Below, piece after piece: positions 1 through 11,573 of a DNA stretch of 64,000 bases. A program made the position numbers and the translations under genes. This DNA comes from Chlorokybus atmophyticus (taxonomy: Eukaryota > Streptophyta > Chlorokybophyceae > Chlorokybales > Chlorokybaceae). The notes beneath the pieces are model-generated. The model was not told the origin of the DNA. It did not search any database and saw only the letters and a list, made by a program, of their open reading frames with translations. Each line of letters opens with the position of its first letter. Within the stretch, counting starts at the first letter, position 1. The DNA is taken from contig RHPI01000260.1 of the NCBI GenBank assembly GCA_009103225.1, forward strand, positions 777,250 through 841,249, written 5' to 3'.

Positions 1-421
1 GGCCCCCCGCTCAGCTCGCTAACTTGCTTGTTTCACATGTGTTCTATGCTTGCTTATTGCTTGCCATGTTACGGTACCTACGCATGTGTGTGCATGGTGT
101 GAGCCACTGGTAGACGGCTTGGTCACTGCAGTAGAGAGTGGCCTGCCCTCTGAGTGCCTAGCCCTCTGTGACTGACTATAGCGACGGCGCCGGGGCTATT
201 GTAGATGTATAAGTCATTGTTGTGTGCATGGTGCGAGCCACTGGTGTGCGTTTGCTACACCATGTGCCATTATAATGCCTCTTGACCCTATTGTGCTACA
301 GCCATCCGTTGTAACGCTATGCACATCAACCACCCCCTACAGCAGCCACATCTTTACTTTGAGAATAGCCTGCTACTGTATCTGGAGTTGAAGGGCTTGC
401 CCAGAACAAGTTGCCCTGCGA
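1..421. other. Upstream region of the PPR-SMR gene
   Basis: No coding frame is recognised here. The stretch holds a 23-nt direct repeat differing at one base, at 89-111 and 223-245, with the core GAGCCACTGG. It probably contains the promoter and 5' UTR of the gene that starts near 422. No TATA-like element stands out. Confidence 0.4.
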
Positions 422-3400
422 GTGCGAAATGCACTGCGACCTGTGCACCGCCGCATTGGCATGGTGCTGCGGCGGGCGGCGGCGGCGGCGGCGGCAGCTG
501 CTGCACGCTCCGCCAGTGGCCGCGCCTCCTCATCGTCCTCGTCCACCTCGTCGTCCGCATCTCTATACCAGAAGGACTTCATTGAGTTGCTCCGGGCGCA
601 GCTGCAGCGACCAGCAGGAGCGGGAAGGCGGCGAGCAGTAGTGGAAGGGGAAGGTGGAGGGCGCAACGCCGCCACTACCGTGCGGGCATCAGTCAGAAAG
701 CTGCGCGGTAGCTCAGGCGGAGGCGGAGGGGAAGGTGGTAGTGGAGGACGACAGGGAGCAGGAGTAAGGGCAGATGCATATGATATTCCCAGCTTCAACC
801 TCCGGTCCAAGCTTGCTTGCACTTTGCCAAATGGCATGCTCAATGCGGAGCCCACAATTAGCAACAGCAACAGCAGCGTCAGTAGCCATGGCCGTGACTC
901 CCCTGCCTCCACCTCAGGTCAGCAGCATGCTTGCTCCCCGCACGCGAATTTGTAACTCAAGAGTCAAGTAGTATCCAGTCATTTCTGTGACAGCACAAAA
1001 GCATGCACAACCCTGAGTTCTCACAACTTTTACACCGCTCAACCATGAAATGCAACACAATGTGCACCTAAAATTTCCATTTCTTCATTCGGCTGCTCTG
1101 CAGCAAAGTTTCTGTTACCAGTGCGCTTGTATTCTTGTGCAATAGGCAATGTGCACTGGCGGTCTGCATTTCGCACGTTTGGTCAAGCACGTTTTGCCAG
1201 TTACTGATGTCCGCATGCATGTGTTTAACAGGTCGCAGCGGCTATGAAGCACGCAGCGTGTACTACAACACCATGCATGGCCGCGAGGTACGTGTGTTGT
1301 GCCTACAAATTGGCTGAGGTATTTTGGTATGCCATGGCATTGCATGGCATGCGTGTGGTGTCATGCATGCCTTTGCTATGGGATTGCTAAGGTGAGGTTT
1401 CTAGCATGGTTTGCTGCGTGATGATCATAACGTAGGACATGGATGCCATTTGTAGAAAAATTTCCTTTGTATATTTTCTTTCTGCATTCACAGATGCGAG
1501 TGCTTGCTTGCAATCAGCTGTTTGAACATGCACTCCAAGAGGGTTGTTTTGTGGCTGTTCGTGTGAGGATAATGCCTTGGCTCTAAGCAACAAGCCGTCA
1601 GATGTGTTCGGTCAGCACACACGCTTGCGCATGTCTGGTAGGTAGTCTCAAAAGACTCCTTATGTGGCATCACGGGCAGCTTTCTGGCTCTGGTTTTGCT
1701 GGCTAACATTGTCTTTTTATACATCTTTGCGGCTAGGTCCTGCAAGAGTTCAAGCAAGTTGCCGGAGTCAATCCGGATGGCAGCATCTGCACCGGTCACT
1801 CAATGGCGGAAATCAAGCGAGCTCGAGTGCTGTTAAGAGATTACATGAATGCAAGCAGGTTGGAACCCAATGAATCGTACACGAGAATGTGGGCGCACTC
1901 CGCCGTAATTCGCATGTGCGCACGAGCCAAAGACTTGACACTCGAGTGCCGTGACATAGCTTTCGAGGTCTACAGGCAAGTGCAGATAGTTGTCGGGAGT
2001 TTGTTCCATTGCATGTATGTGACCTGATCGCAGAAAGTCTTACTGAGCTGATGTCATTGTAACATATACATGCAGCAACCTTGCAGCGGCCAGATGCACG
2101 CCGAATAAAACTACCTTTGGGTAAGGCAGGTAGCCTATGTATTCAAGTACATGCGAGTGCTATACACGTGCATTGTGGAATACGCTATTCGCAACTGTAC
2201 TTCTTGATCAATCTGACAGCATGCTTGCTGCTTCATCGGCAGTGCTATGCTTCATATTTGCGCAAAGATGGACGACCTGCAGCGTGCAAGGCAGATTTAC
2301 AACGATGCCGCCAAGGCAACCACAACGCTCAGTCGCAAGATGTACCATTTATACATCCATGTGCTTGCGCGACACCGCTTGATGGATGAAGGCTTTACGG
2401 TGGCAGAAGACATGGTAAAACATTACTGCAATGAGTATTGGATGACCGTGTGGCAACCAAGCGACTGTTGATTCTACTGACCCATTGCGTGTGTTGTGCA
2501 CTATGCGCAGGTGAAGGCTGGCTTTGAGCCCGACATGGTCACATTCTGGTCTCTCAGCCATGGTGGGTTTGCGTGCATGCCTGCGTGTTGAGTTGGTTGT
2601 TGGCACCTCCGTCACCACAGTCACCACACTCAACAATGGCACTCTGACGAGTCTTTCTTTGGCAGCTGCTGGAATGACCGGGCGCATCGATGCTGTAAGG
2701 CGCATACGCAAATGGATGAATCGAGTTGGTATGTGGTATCAATGCTTGTGCAACCACCAGATGTGCTTGTTGAGATGTTGCTTGAGCGTCGTTGTACATT
2801 GCAGGACTGAAACCCACATCGGAGATTTATGCCTGCTTCTTCCATGCTTGTAGCGAGTCTCGGGACTTGGATTATGCGTATGAGCTGTGGCAGTGCGTGA
2901 AGGAGGATCGTGTCGCATACGTGCCGGTACAGTGCAATGATGGGGCTGCTGCTGCTGTTGATGATGATGATGATGATCATGATGGTGGTGGTGGTGATGG
3001 CGGTGGCTGCAATTCACCTGCTTAGCATGACATACATCACAGACGTAAACGCACAAGGACACACGCACGCACGCACGCAAGCACGCACGCAGAGAATCAG
3101 AGGAAGTCTTACAACATAACATTGTCTCTTGCACAGCGTCTTCAACAAGCTGTTGTGGCCGCATTCGAGCTGAGCCCACCTGTGGCGCTGGAAATTCTTC
3201 GCGAAGCACATGAGCAGAAGAGGGCAATGCACGGTGATGTCAAGGAGCGTGCCAAGTCACCTGCGTGGCCGCGGGACATCGCAGCAACCTCGTCCATCAG
3301 CGTGCATGAGCCGCGCGCAATGTACTTGGACCTTCACAGGATGACCCGCTCCGAGAGCCAGCTGGCGGTCCTGGCGCGCATTGACGCCCTCACGCAAGAC

Positions 3401-4023
3401 AAGGTGGCACTGGCATCATCGTCATCGCCATCGTTGTCATCATCATCAGAGAGGCAACCCGCGTCACTCCCAACAGCCATCGGCCTGACCCTGATCACAG
3501 GTTAGTGTTGAGAATCATTCCTGCTTACACATTAGAGTTCATACCGCCAATTGCCCAGAGTGCATCGTGTGTGTACCCCAACTGTTCAAAGCGTATGTGT
3601 TGACGGTAAGTGAGCCACAGTCGAGAGAACAGTATGACCGTGTACTCTGCATGGTGTGAGTTTGAGCCATCGTTGTATGCATAAGTACTGCAATGTTGCA
3701 ATGCGCTCTGCTGTCTGCTGTGTGATGCTGTTGAGCGTGCGATTCACGCAGGTTGGGGCAAGAACAGCGAGAATTTCGGCATGTCGGTGGTGCGGCCGGC
3801 GGTTGAGGAGCTGCTTCGCGTGATGCGCGTCGACTACGCGGCCGTGGCGGGCAACAAGGGCCGGCTCGTCGTCCCTCACAGCGCCCTGTACGACTATGCC
3901 GAGAGGCGAGAGTCCGTCATGACGCGGCAGCGGGCCGTCCGCTCTGCCATGCTGCGTTATGCTGCCATTGCCGGCATAGGCATGGCCGCGTGCATGCTGC
4001 CAAGACTGCTGAGTCTCTACTGA
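422..4023 (+). CDS. Pentatricopeptide repeat protein with C-terminal SMR domain
   Basis: Nine exons join in frame: 422-917, 1232-1287, 1737-1975, 2243-2414, 2511-2562, 2666-2728, 2805-2920, 3137-3500 and 3752-4023, giving about 609 residues. The N-terminus is rich in Ala, Arg, Ser and Gly and could be an organelle transit peptide. The middle holds helical-hairpin PPR units, seen in MLHICAKMDDLQRARQIYN, VKAGFEPDMVTFWSL and GLKPTSEIYACFFHAC. The end carries an SMR domain with LDLHRMTRSESQ and, after the last intron, the ITGWGKNSE loop. PPR-SMR proteins bind organelle RNA or DNA, so a plastid or mitochondrial role is inferred. A hydrophobic stretch ends the protein. The third intron has a GC donor (CAG/GCAAGT) that phase requires. 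The exact start codon is uncertain. Confidence 0.85.
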
Positions 4024-6724
4024 TGTGGCTGATAGACCCTCTTCCACGTACATGTTGAGCTTGAGTTGATGGTATGAGGTGCTAGGGTGGTCTTGTAGTT
4101 ATGTTGGTGCATATCGCATGCGCCTGTACATGTTGCCACCTAGAAGTTTGGCTATAACTTGTAGCTTAAAGATATGAGCCGCTCTGTTCACATCATGTTG
4201 AAGTTGAGCATGCTGCTGGTGATCGTTTTTAAGAGCGAGCAAAAGATCCAAAGAGTGCTGATGTTACAACAGCACATATTGTGTCGATCCGATAGTGGTT
4301 AGATACTCACGCATGCACAGGGAGCCGCGACGCAGAGGGAGTGGCCGTGCCTGCAGTACATCCATGCATGCGTGTATAGACACAAACCCCCAGAACGGCC
4401 GTCAGCGACGCGGCAGTAGGCGGGCGGAGGTGGTGGCGGGGATGTGGGCGAAGGAGGATGGGGGAGCTAGTTGGGTCTGCTGCTGTGGACCTCGGTGCAA
4501 GGATGGGCCGCTAACCAACAGCCGTGCTACAGGCGATGCGGTCGGCAATTGCATGCATGCCTGCCTGACAGGGTGGGGTAGTTGGTTGGTTAGTTAGGCC
4601 GTAGAGTGAGTAGTGTTGCCCGGTGGCTGCTGTGGTCGGCTTGAGGTATGTAGTGAGCTGCCATGCATGCAACTGTTGAACATGAGCAATGTGTGCAAGG
4701 CATTCATTGCATCTCTAGAATAGTGTTGGAGAATTATGTACACTGGCCCAACTGCAATAAACACACTAGCAGATGAAGCAACACACATACATGGCATTGC
4801 GTCTCAGTACAAAGCTGTTTGATTCAATCAAGGCTTCGAGCTGTAGAAACACTTCGCTACCCACGAAGTCTGTTACCTGTGCCGCATGCAAGCCGCCGAG
4901 TTGAAGTTCGGGCAGCAGCCTTGAGGAGGGTGGTTGCTCAGGAGGGTGGTTGCTCAGCGGCGCGGTGGGTTTGACAGTGGGTCTCCGTTCAGCGCGTTGA
5001 GACAATCAAACCAACTAGGTCTGACTGCGTAAGCGTTGCACGCACCGTCGTCACCTGCGTTAGGGTGACAAATGCCTGCTATGTGAGAGATTGACCCCAA
5101 CGTGGGGCAAGGGCGTGCGGGGAAGTTGCAGTTGCTGCACGATTCAGCATTCAGCCCCACATCGAACCTCAGCAAACCTTGAAGGTGAGGTGGAATTCAA
5201 TTGTCTTGTCCATATGCAGGTATGCTCCCCATCTGTGTTACAACACTGCAATACTGCAACTTACTTCACGGAGCATGTGTTACCCAACTCGCTTGCTATA
5301 ACACAACTAGTTGTAACACTATAAAAAGTTCAAGCACGCACCTGAATGCGTTGCTGCTCCCTACTCCGCTGAGTACTTTGGCAAAGGATTTCGGTCAATG
5401 CTGCACAACCGCATCTTGCCTTGTGCCACGGTATGTACGGTATGTTCCCTTGGTTCGTTTGCGACATATATTACATGTGTTCTTGCCTGTGCGCACTTCG
5501 TAGGGTATCATATCGTGGTCGCACCCTGCATGTTACAACCGATGTGAGACCATGATACGGAATTCCATATCAAGCACACATGCAATGTCCGCCATAAAGC
5601 AATGGAAGAAGAAAATGTAACACCATGTGCAGCTATGCATTTACGCTAAGCTTGAGACGCTGCCAAAGTATGCAGAGGATCAAAGCGCGGCTACGCATGC
5701 AGAAGGACAGCTGTTACTTTACATATGCATGTTTGCATTGTAAAATGCACGATGCATTTTGTCCCGTATGTTACAGAAATTTGTTCCAGTCTATATCACA
5801 GACGAGTGTCGCAATGCACAGCTCATCAACATTTACGAGTGTGGGCGCAAGGTCTGTTCATGAAGCCTCGCACTGTGGGGGCCTTCAACCATGCTTATAA
5901 GTTTGCAGGATATGCTCTCAACAAATTATCTCGTGCATGCTCAACGCAGGGGTTGCAGTTGAGGTCAGGTAGTTTCAACTTGTATTAAAGCCTGTATTAA
6001 GCAATGTTGTAAATGAACCAAGCAGCAAATGTGCAACATGCGGCTTACTTTACCAATTGCAGATTCCATTAGATGTTGTGACCTTCAATTCTTTTTATTG
6101 TTGCCGTAACCCCTTTATATATATATGCATGTTATATAATACGACATGTTGGACAATAAGCCAAAAGTTTGCAAGCAGTGACTGTCTGAAAGGTTGGCAA
6201 ATTTGTGTAAATATGCATCTCAAAAAGCGCATGTATCATGCAAATGCCTTAAGTTATGCGTATTAATTACTGCGAAGAACTTATATACGTTCAACACAAT
6301 AATTGCGAGCACGTGCCTTTACAATGTTGCTGGAGCACGGCGTGTCCTCTGTTAAAGTCAATGCCGCTGTTTGCACAGCCGACATCAAGTTTATGAATTT
6401 ACATGGCATGGCAACCAATTGCCATCTCGCGAGCATTATGCGGGCATCTTTGTGATAATGCAAAACGCTCCGTTCATTGACTCAATCAAGTGTGATGCAT
6501 GCTTTCGTAGGTCAACAAACACTTAACCATAAGTATGTTGCAGTCGTGTGTTCGGCTGACGCTAATGCTGTAACCACCTGTTACCTAAGGTTCAATTTCT
6601 ACACGGCGTGACAACACCATCACGCTAATGCTTGCTGACTTAGACCGACCATGCAAGGTTTGATGTACAGAGTAGAAGAGGTGCGTGCGCATGTCCCTCA
6701 ATGTCCTAGCCAGATCTTCTCAGC
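4024..6724. other. Intergenic region between convergent genes, no gene recognised
   Basis: This 2.7 kb lies between the 3' ends of the PPR-SMR and CFAP20 genes. Short open frames occur on both strands, but none shows a family motif or consistent splice sites. The stretch after about 5,100 becomes A+T richer and has several CATGCA runs. One short plus-strand frame near 5,770-5,860 contains KFVPVYIT, which resembles part of ribosomal protein S19, but I found no matching flanking exons and do not annotate it. Confidence 0.5.
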
Positions 6725-7896
6725 TTAGGCTTTCTGCACGACGGGAAGGAAGCACATGTTAAACTCAATATTCTCTGCACCAACACACAATCTATGCTTC
6801 AAACACAAAGCAAAGACTGACCTGGATGGGCAGGAACAACTTGAACTCCGGGGGCAGCTCCTCCTCAGAATAGAGGCGGTCGGAGAAGTAGATGCGGCGG
6901 ATGCGGCAGTTGGCATGAATCTGATACACACATTGTATAAGATAAGAACAGTACTGCGCACTACAACCCCTGGCACATGCCATGGCAGTTGTCTGCAGAA
7001 ACCAACCTGGACACGCAGCGTTTCGATGTAGTTGGTGCCGTACGCGCGACGCGTGAAGTCGCTCAGGTTGAACTGGATCTGGTTCCAGCCCTCATCGAGC
7101 CGCATCGGCATGGTGCAGATGAACGGCTTCACACGGGTTGTCGACTGCGGAGAGGACAGGCACAACATGCATCAGTGAGTAGGTAACTCTCAAAGTCAGC
7201 AAGTCAAGCAGCGAGGATAATGCGAGGCTGATACGGAAGACAGCATGTGCTATTTACACTACCATCAGCGTTCTATACGAATTGCAAAATGTGTCATTGG
7301 AAGCAACACTCACAGAATGGTGTGCCAGAGTTGACTGGAGCACACCCATACACATGCTGCTAATGTTCACACAGTAACACGTCACTTGCCTGGTAGTTGG
7401 AGGCGCGGAAGCGGCGGCGCACGCCCTTGTCATCAAGCACCTGGACCTCAAAGGTGAAGTACTTCTTGAGGTTCTTGATGATCATAACGAGGAAGGGCAG
7501 CTTGATGCCAAGGGTCTGCGCGGGGTCGGCCGGGCACGTGATGTAGTTGGTCGACACGTTGGTGCCCATCACCTCCAGCACGCTGCTCTGAATGTCCTCG
7601 TCCGTTATGCGCTTGATGTGCCCATTTTTGACTGCATGATGTATCACACAATCAGCCGCAGACAGAGTTTCAATGCCACAACAACATTGCGCAGTGACTG
7701 TTATGTGTAATGCGGTGTACGCAGTCTCTCACCCTCTTTGTCCCATATCTGCAAGGGTTTGCTCCTGCAATGGGTAATACAAGGACTTGTAAGTACAACT
7801 GCAAATGCCCAGGTAAGTCTTTCGTTCAATGTGCAACACGTACCCTATGCTGTATAGTATGGACAGGAACCCTGACTGGAAGGTATTCTTGAACAT
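6725..7896 (-). CDS. CFAP20: Cilia- and flagella-associated protein 20 (CFAP20/BUG22)
   Basis: Six exons on the minus strand (7844-7896, 7733-7764, 7390-7631, 7007-7144, 6822-6920, 6725-6733) give a protein nearly identical to the family from start to end. It begins [16 protein letters not shown] and contains [53 protein letters not shown] and [24 protein letters not shown]20 is an inner-junction protein of the axonemal doublet microtubule and also occurs in centrioles, so it implies a ciliated cell or life stage. The third intron uses a GC donor after RASNYQ. I end the gene in a 9-nt exon encoding Lys-Ala-stop; read-through into the last intron, stopping at 6792, is the alternative. All splice phases agree. 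Confidence 0.95.
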
Positions 7897-8963
7897 GGTT
7901 GTGTCAGTTCAAGGCAAGTCCCACTGGGGCTTCCGCACGAAAATGTCGTTGTATTCTGGGCGAGCAGTCTGCAAGTTTGAGCATTCAAAGAGACAAGTAA
8001 GATCCATGCTTTGTCGTAGTAGAGCAAGAAACTACTACTCAGAGAACTCACACACTGAAAGCAAGACGCACGACCACTTGCAGCCATGAGCAATGCTTCT
8101 GCTCGGAATAACAGCACCACGCTATTCTCACTGCCTCTGCTTGTAACCATTGCTAGTGAGTAGCTGCTACTGCTGTAATGTCATTGCCGCAAATGATGAA
8201 ATGCTCCACAATTATTGCCAGTAGCTTCTACTGCTGTATTGTCATTGCCACGTATGCCCCCACAGTTACGGCTGATATTCTGCTACCAACGCTACCAATG
8301 CTCCTGCAGCGACTGTTGCTTTTGCTACAACTTACCAGCGTCCTGAGGAAGAACAGCACCGTCAACAAGAGTAGTCCGACCAGTATCTCAAACTCCGCAA
8401 ACTGCACCAGCCTAAGGAGGGCCGCAACAGGCCAGAGAAGCCCAAACCCTTCTTGCCCTCCTCCTCCTCCTCCTCCTCCGCCGCCTCCTCCACCTCCGCC
8501 CCTGCCTCTACCACGCATCACACTGGCCTGGACACCGCGGCCCCTGCTACCACAAGGCACCGCAGCAGGCTGGAGGGGAGGCGGCACGTGGCCTGATCAG
8601 GCCAGAATTAGACTAGAAAAACGCCCAGGCCACAACAAACAAACCCTAATCAGGCTCAGCGTCACGCGTTAGGCATTACGCGTTATGCATCATGCATTGT
8701 CATGCATAAAGCTGACGTGACGATCGGCCTGCAATCAACGGCTAAGATGGTAATTAGTGTCGCACGCTGTGAGTTATTGCTGCTTGCCTGCGGGCGGGCA
8801 TCGTTTTGCTAAAGTCACGTGGGAAAAATGGCGGAAATTGGTTAAGAGACAGTTGAGGCGCTCACAAGTTGAACTTGGGGCAGGCGGTTGTTGACAACGT
8901 CAGTGTCGTTGGCGGCGGCGGCGGCGTGCCTGAGGTGGTCGGTGGTGACGTTAGCTTTCAAAC
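7897..8963. promoter_or_regulatory. Divergent upstream region of CFAP20 and the secreted protein gene
   Basis: About 1.07 kb separates the two start codons. It contains a long CCT/CCG tract at about 8,457-8,515 and a possible small minus-strand exon listed separately. No core promoter motif is clear. Confidence 0.35.
8228..8587 (-). CDS. Possible Gly-rich small membrane protein exon (uncertain)
   Basis: A minus-strand open frame starts with ATG at 8587. It has a basic N-terminus, a run of about 15 glycines, then a hydrophobic helix reading ILVGLLLLTVLFFLRTL. A good donor (CTG/GTAAGTTG) follows near 8,330, so the coding part may end there and continue in a downstream exon that I could not place. 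The Gly run is the reverse reading of a CCT/CCG repeat, which lowers confidence. No family is recognised. Confidence 0.2.
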   Translation of the reverse strand: MPPPLQPAAVPCGSRGRGVQASVMRGRGRGGGGGGGGGGGGGGGQEGFGLLWPVAALLRLVQFAEFEILVGLLLLTVLFFLRTLVSCSKSNSRCRSIGSVGSRISAVTVGAYVAMTIQQ

Positions 8964-10957
8964 ATGAAGCGCGGAGCCATGCTGGCGCTCGCCGCCTTCG
9001 CCTTCTTCGCCCTCGCAGGTAAAGAGAGCTGACTTCATTCTGAAGAGAGGATGGTGCCTGGTTTGACGTGTTATGCACCATTAGCTAGGTGGCCTTTCAT
9101 GTTAGGCTTGTGTAATCGGCATCAGGATGAAGCGTATTAGGGCTATTTGGCACACAATGCACTGTTGCTGTGTGCATTAATGCAGTCTGTCCAAACAGTG
9201 ATGCTGCATCATTGTGCATGCGTCCATCGTGACATTTACCAGAGAACAGATCCATCACAGACACAAATAAGCGGCAATGAACAACTGTGCTGCTGTGCAA
9301 AATACGGTTTGATCTACTGAATGCAACATGCATCCTACAGATATCAAGCATCAGAAACCTACCTGACCGTCTGATTGACGAAACTTGCTCCACATTGCTT
9401 AATCAATGAATTATCAGCTCTAATTGACTGATTGTGAAAATGTGTTTCGCAGCGGTTAGTGCAACCGAGCCTCCTCCCCCTCCACCTTTCTCCCCTCCTC
9501 CTCCTCCCCCCTCTCCCTCTCCCCCTCCTCCTCCCCCAACATGGGTGCCCGAACCCGCTCCCGCACCCGCCCCAAATGGTGAGTTGATAACCTCTTTGTT
9601 TGTTCTTGTTATATACTCATGAGCTATTTGATCTGTGTGTACTGATGAGTGATTGTGTTGTGTGTTTGCAGCGTCGTGTCCTGATGGGATGATGGTGTGG
9701 ACCGACGGTGTGAGGTGCGTGTGTCCCTTTGGCTACGAGTACTTCCCTGAGGGCGACAGCATTTGCAAGGGTGAGAGAGCACAACAGTAAAAACAGTGCA
9801 TAATGCGCTTTAACAGCTTGTTGCCTTCAACACTATATCTGTATGTGGGCCTGATGCTGATGTGTGTGTTGTGGGTGTTGTGTGCACCAGAGCTGGAGTG
9901 CCCTGAGGGAACTTCAGTGGCTCAAGACGAGTGGGGCAACTCATTCTGTGCACGTAAGTGCCTCATGTTGGGCAAGCATTGCTTAACAATGCATCGCAGA
10001 TATTCTAAGGAGTCTCTTGACCCAGAGAACTGTGAGACATGCACACGTGCACGCATAGACACATACATACATACTGAAGTGCATGTCGCCCCATTGCCAC
10101 ATTGCAGAGATGCCTTGCGCGCCCGGCACAGTTCAGATCCCGACTGACACCGGCTTCACCTGCGGTCCACCTCCCGACTTCAAGGGTAAGCCATCTAAAC
10201 ACACAACCACACACTTACACAATACACATTACCACACACACGTCCACAAAAGCAAACCTCACCCGACATATGTTGTCTTATGCAGCGACGTGTCCGTCCA
10301 ATGTGACGGGCTGCGTTGTGGAGAACTGGTGCGAGACGTGCGACGCGAGCTGCGAGTACTGCCAGGGTCAGTCTCCCATGTGCGGACCCAACGACTGCTT
10401 CACGTGCCCCGAGGACGCCGAACTCACGCTCACCGGCAACCCCATGCGCACGGGATACTGCACGGTTCCAGGTGTGTATTGTTGTGGGGTATTGTATGTA
10501 ACAGTGGTAGTATCCGTGTACACACTGGTGTCCACAAGAGAGAGATGCTGATAGACAGGCAGGTCAAGTTGGTATGCTATACTGAAACAACATGCGTGCA
10601 CATTGCAGTGCCACCGGTGGCCGTGTTCATCCCCACCTGCCAGGAGGTGAGGTGTTACTGTGGTCTTGTTGTTGTCACTGTTCTTCTAGGATTAGCCGCA
10701 CCCACCCGCACACCCACATGCACACCCACCCGCACACATGCATACTTGTACGCGCACACAAGCTGACACTCTCCTTGACGCGTTTCCAGTTCATTTCCGT
10801 CCCGAAGAACGCTCAGGCCGGCTTCGCCGACGCCAAGAACGCCCCCAGGCCGCCCTTCAACGGCGAGATCACCTGCTCCGTGCTGCCGCCTCCCCCGACG
10901 GCGGATGCGCCTCCTCCGACGGCGGATGCGCCTCAGGACCACCGCCGTCGCCGGTAG
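8964..10957 (+). CDS. Secreted proline-rich, cysteine-rich modular protein (wall or matrix type)
   Basis: Eight exons (8964-9018, 9453-9578, 9672-9770, 9891-9953, 10108-10185, 10286-10471, 10609-10646, 10790-10957) join in frame to about 270 residues. Exon 1 encodes a signal peptide, MKRGAMLALAAFAFFALA. Exon 2 is a polyproline/Ser-Pro tract like the hydroxyproline-rich rods of chlorophyte wall glycoproteins. Exons 3-6 encode small Cys-rich modules beginning CPDG, CPEG, CAPG and CPSN; the first contains CVCPFGYEYFPEG. The last exon ends in a Pro/Ala/Asp repeat and a basic tail. Exons 2-6 all start and end in phase 1. An extracellular matrix role is inferred from the signal peptide, proline tract and paired cysteines. 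No catalytic domain is seen. Confidence 0.8.
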
Positions 10958-11573
10958 CTGCAAATGGCGGTTGATGCGTGGAGGACAACAACAGCGACAA
11001 CGTCAACAATCATACATGTATCATGATGTGCGTAGTCTATAGCTGGCTGCGAAGCCAGTGGTGGTAAGCTGTGCCTTTAAAGACACTTCTTATGTTCATT
11101 TATCCCTTCAGAATAGCCCGATGTCGTGCAATCATTGCTACACCATGTGCTGTAAGTTATGCCTCAAGAACTTGTGTTAAGTGTTGGCGACAATGTCAAG
11201 AGTGACAAAACGACCTTGCTTTGCAGAGCACTGCTGTGCTGCCCAGCAATGCACAGCGTTTGCTGTTGATTGCGCAACAATCTGCCACATGACACTAACT
11301 GCGCTTTGTTGTCGATGTCATTGCACAGATCTGGCCGTTCCAATTACGCACAACCACACATGTATTGACACTCTGCTATGACACACACAACTGGTATACA
11401 ACTAAACGGAATCCCAACAGCACCAGCAAATAATGCCTGCTTGCCAAACTGTCTTTCACCTTATACGTAATGCTGCTCTAACTGAGTAATTGTAGGAAAT
11501 CGTGAAGCCAGCCAACGAGTGTAACGCAGATTGTACTTACAACAAAGCTACTTATCAGTTCAATCAAACCATA
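10958..11573. other. Convergent intergenic region
   Basis: This stretch holds the 3' flanks of the secreted protein gene and the metallo-hydrolase gene. I see only short frames and no recognisable RNA gene. Confidence 0.45.

Noticed and set aside
5725-5988. Possible ribosomal protein S19-like exon (KFVPVYIT)
   Set aside because: Only eight residues resemble S19; neither the N-terminal nor the GHKLGEF part is found nearby, and the frame soon stops.
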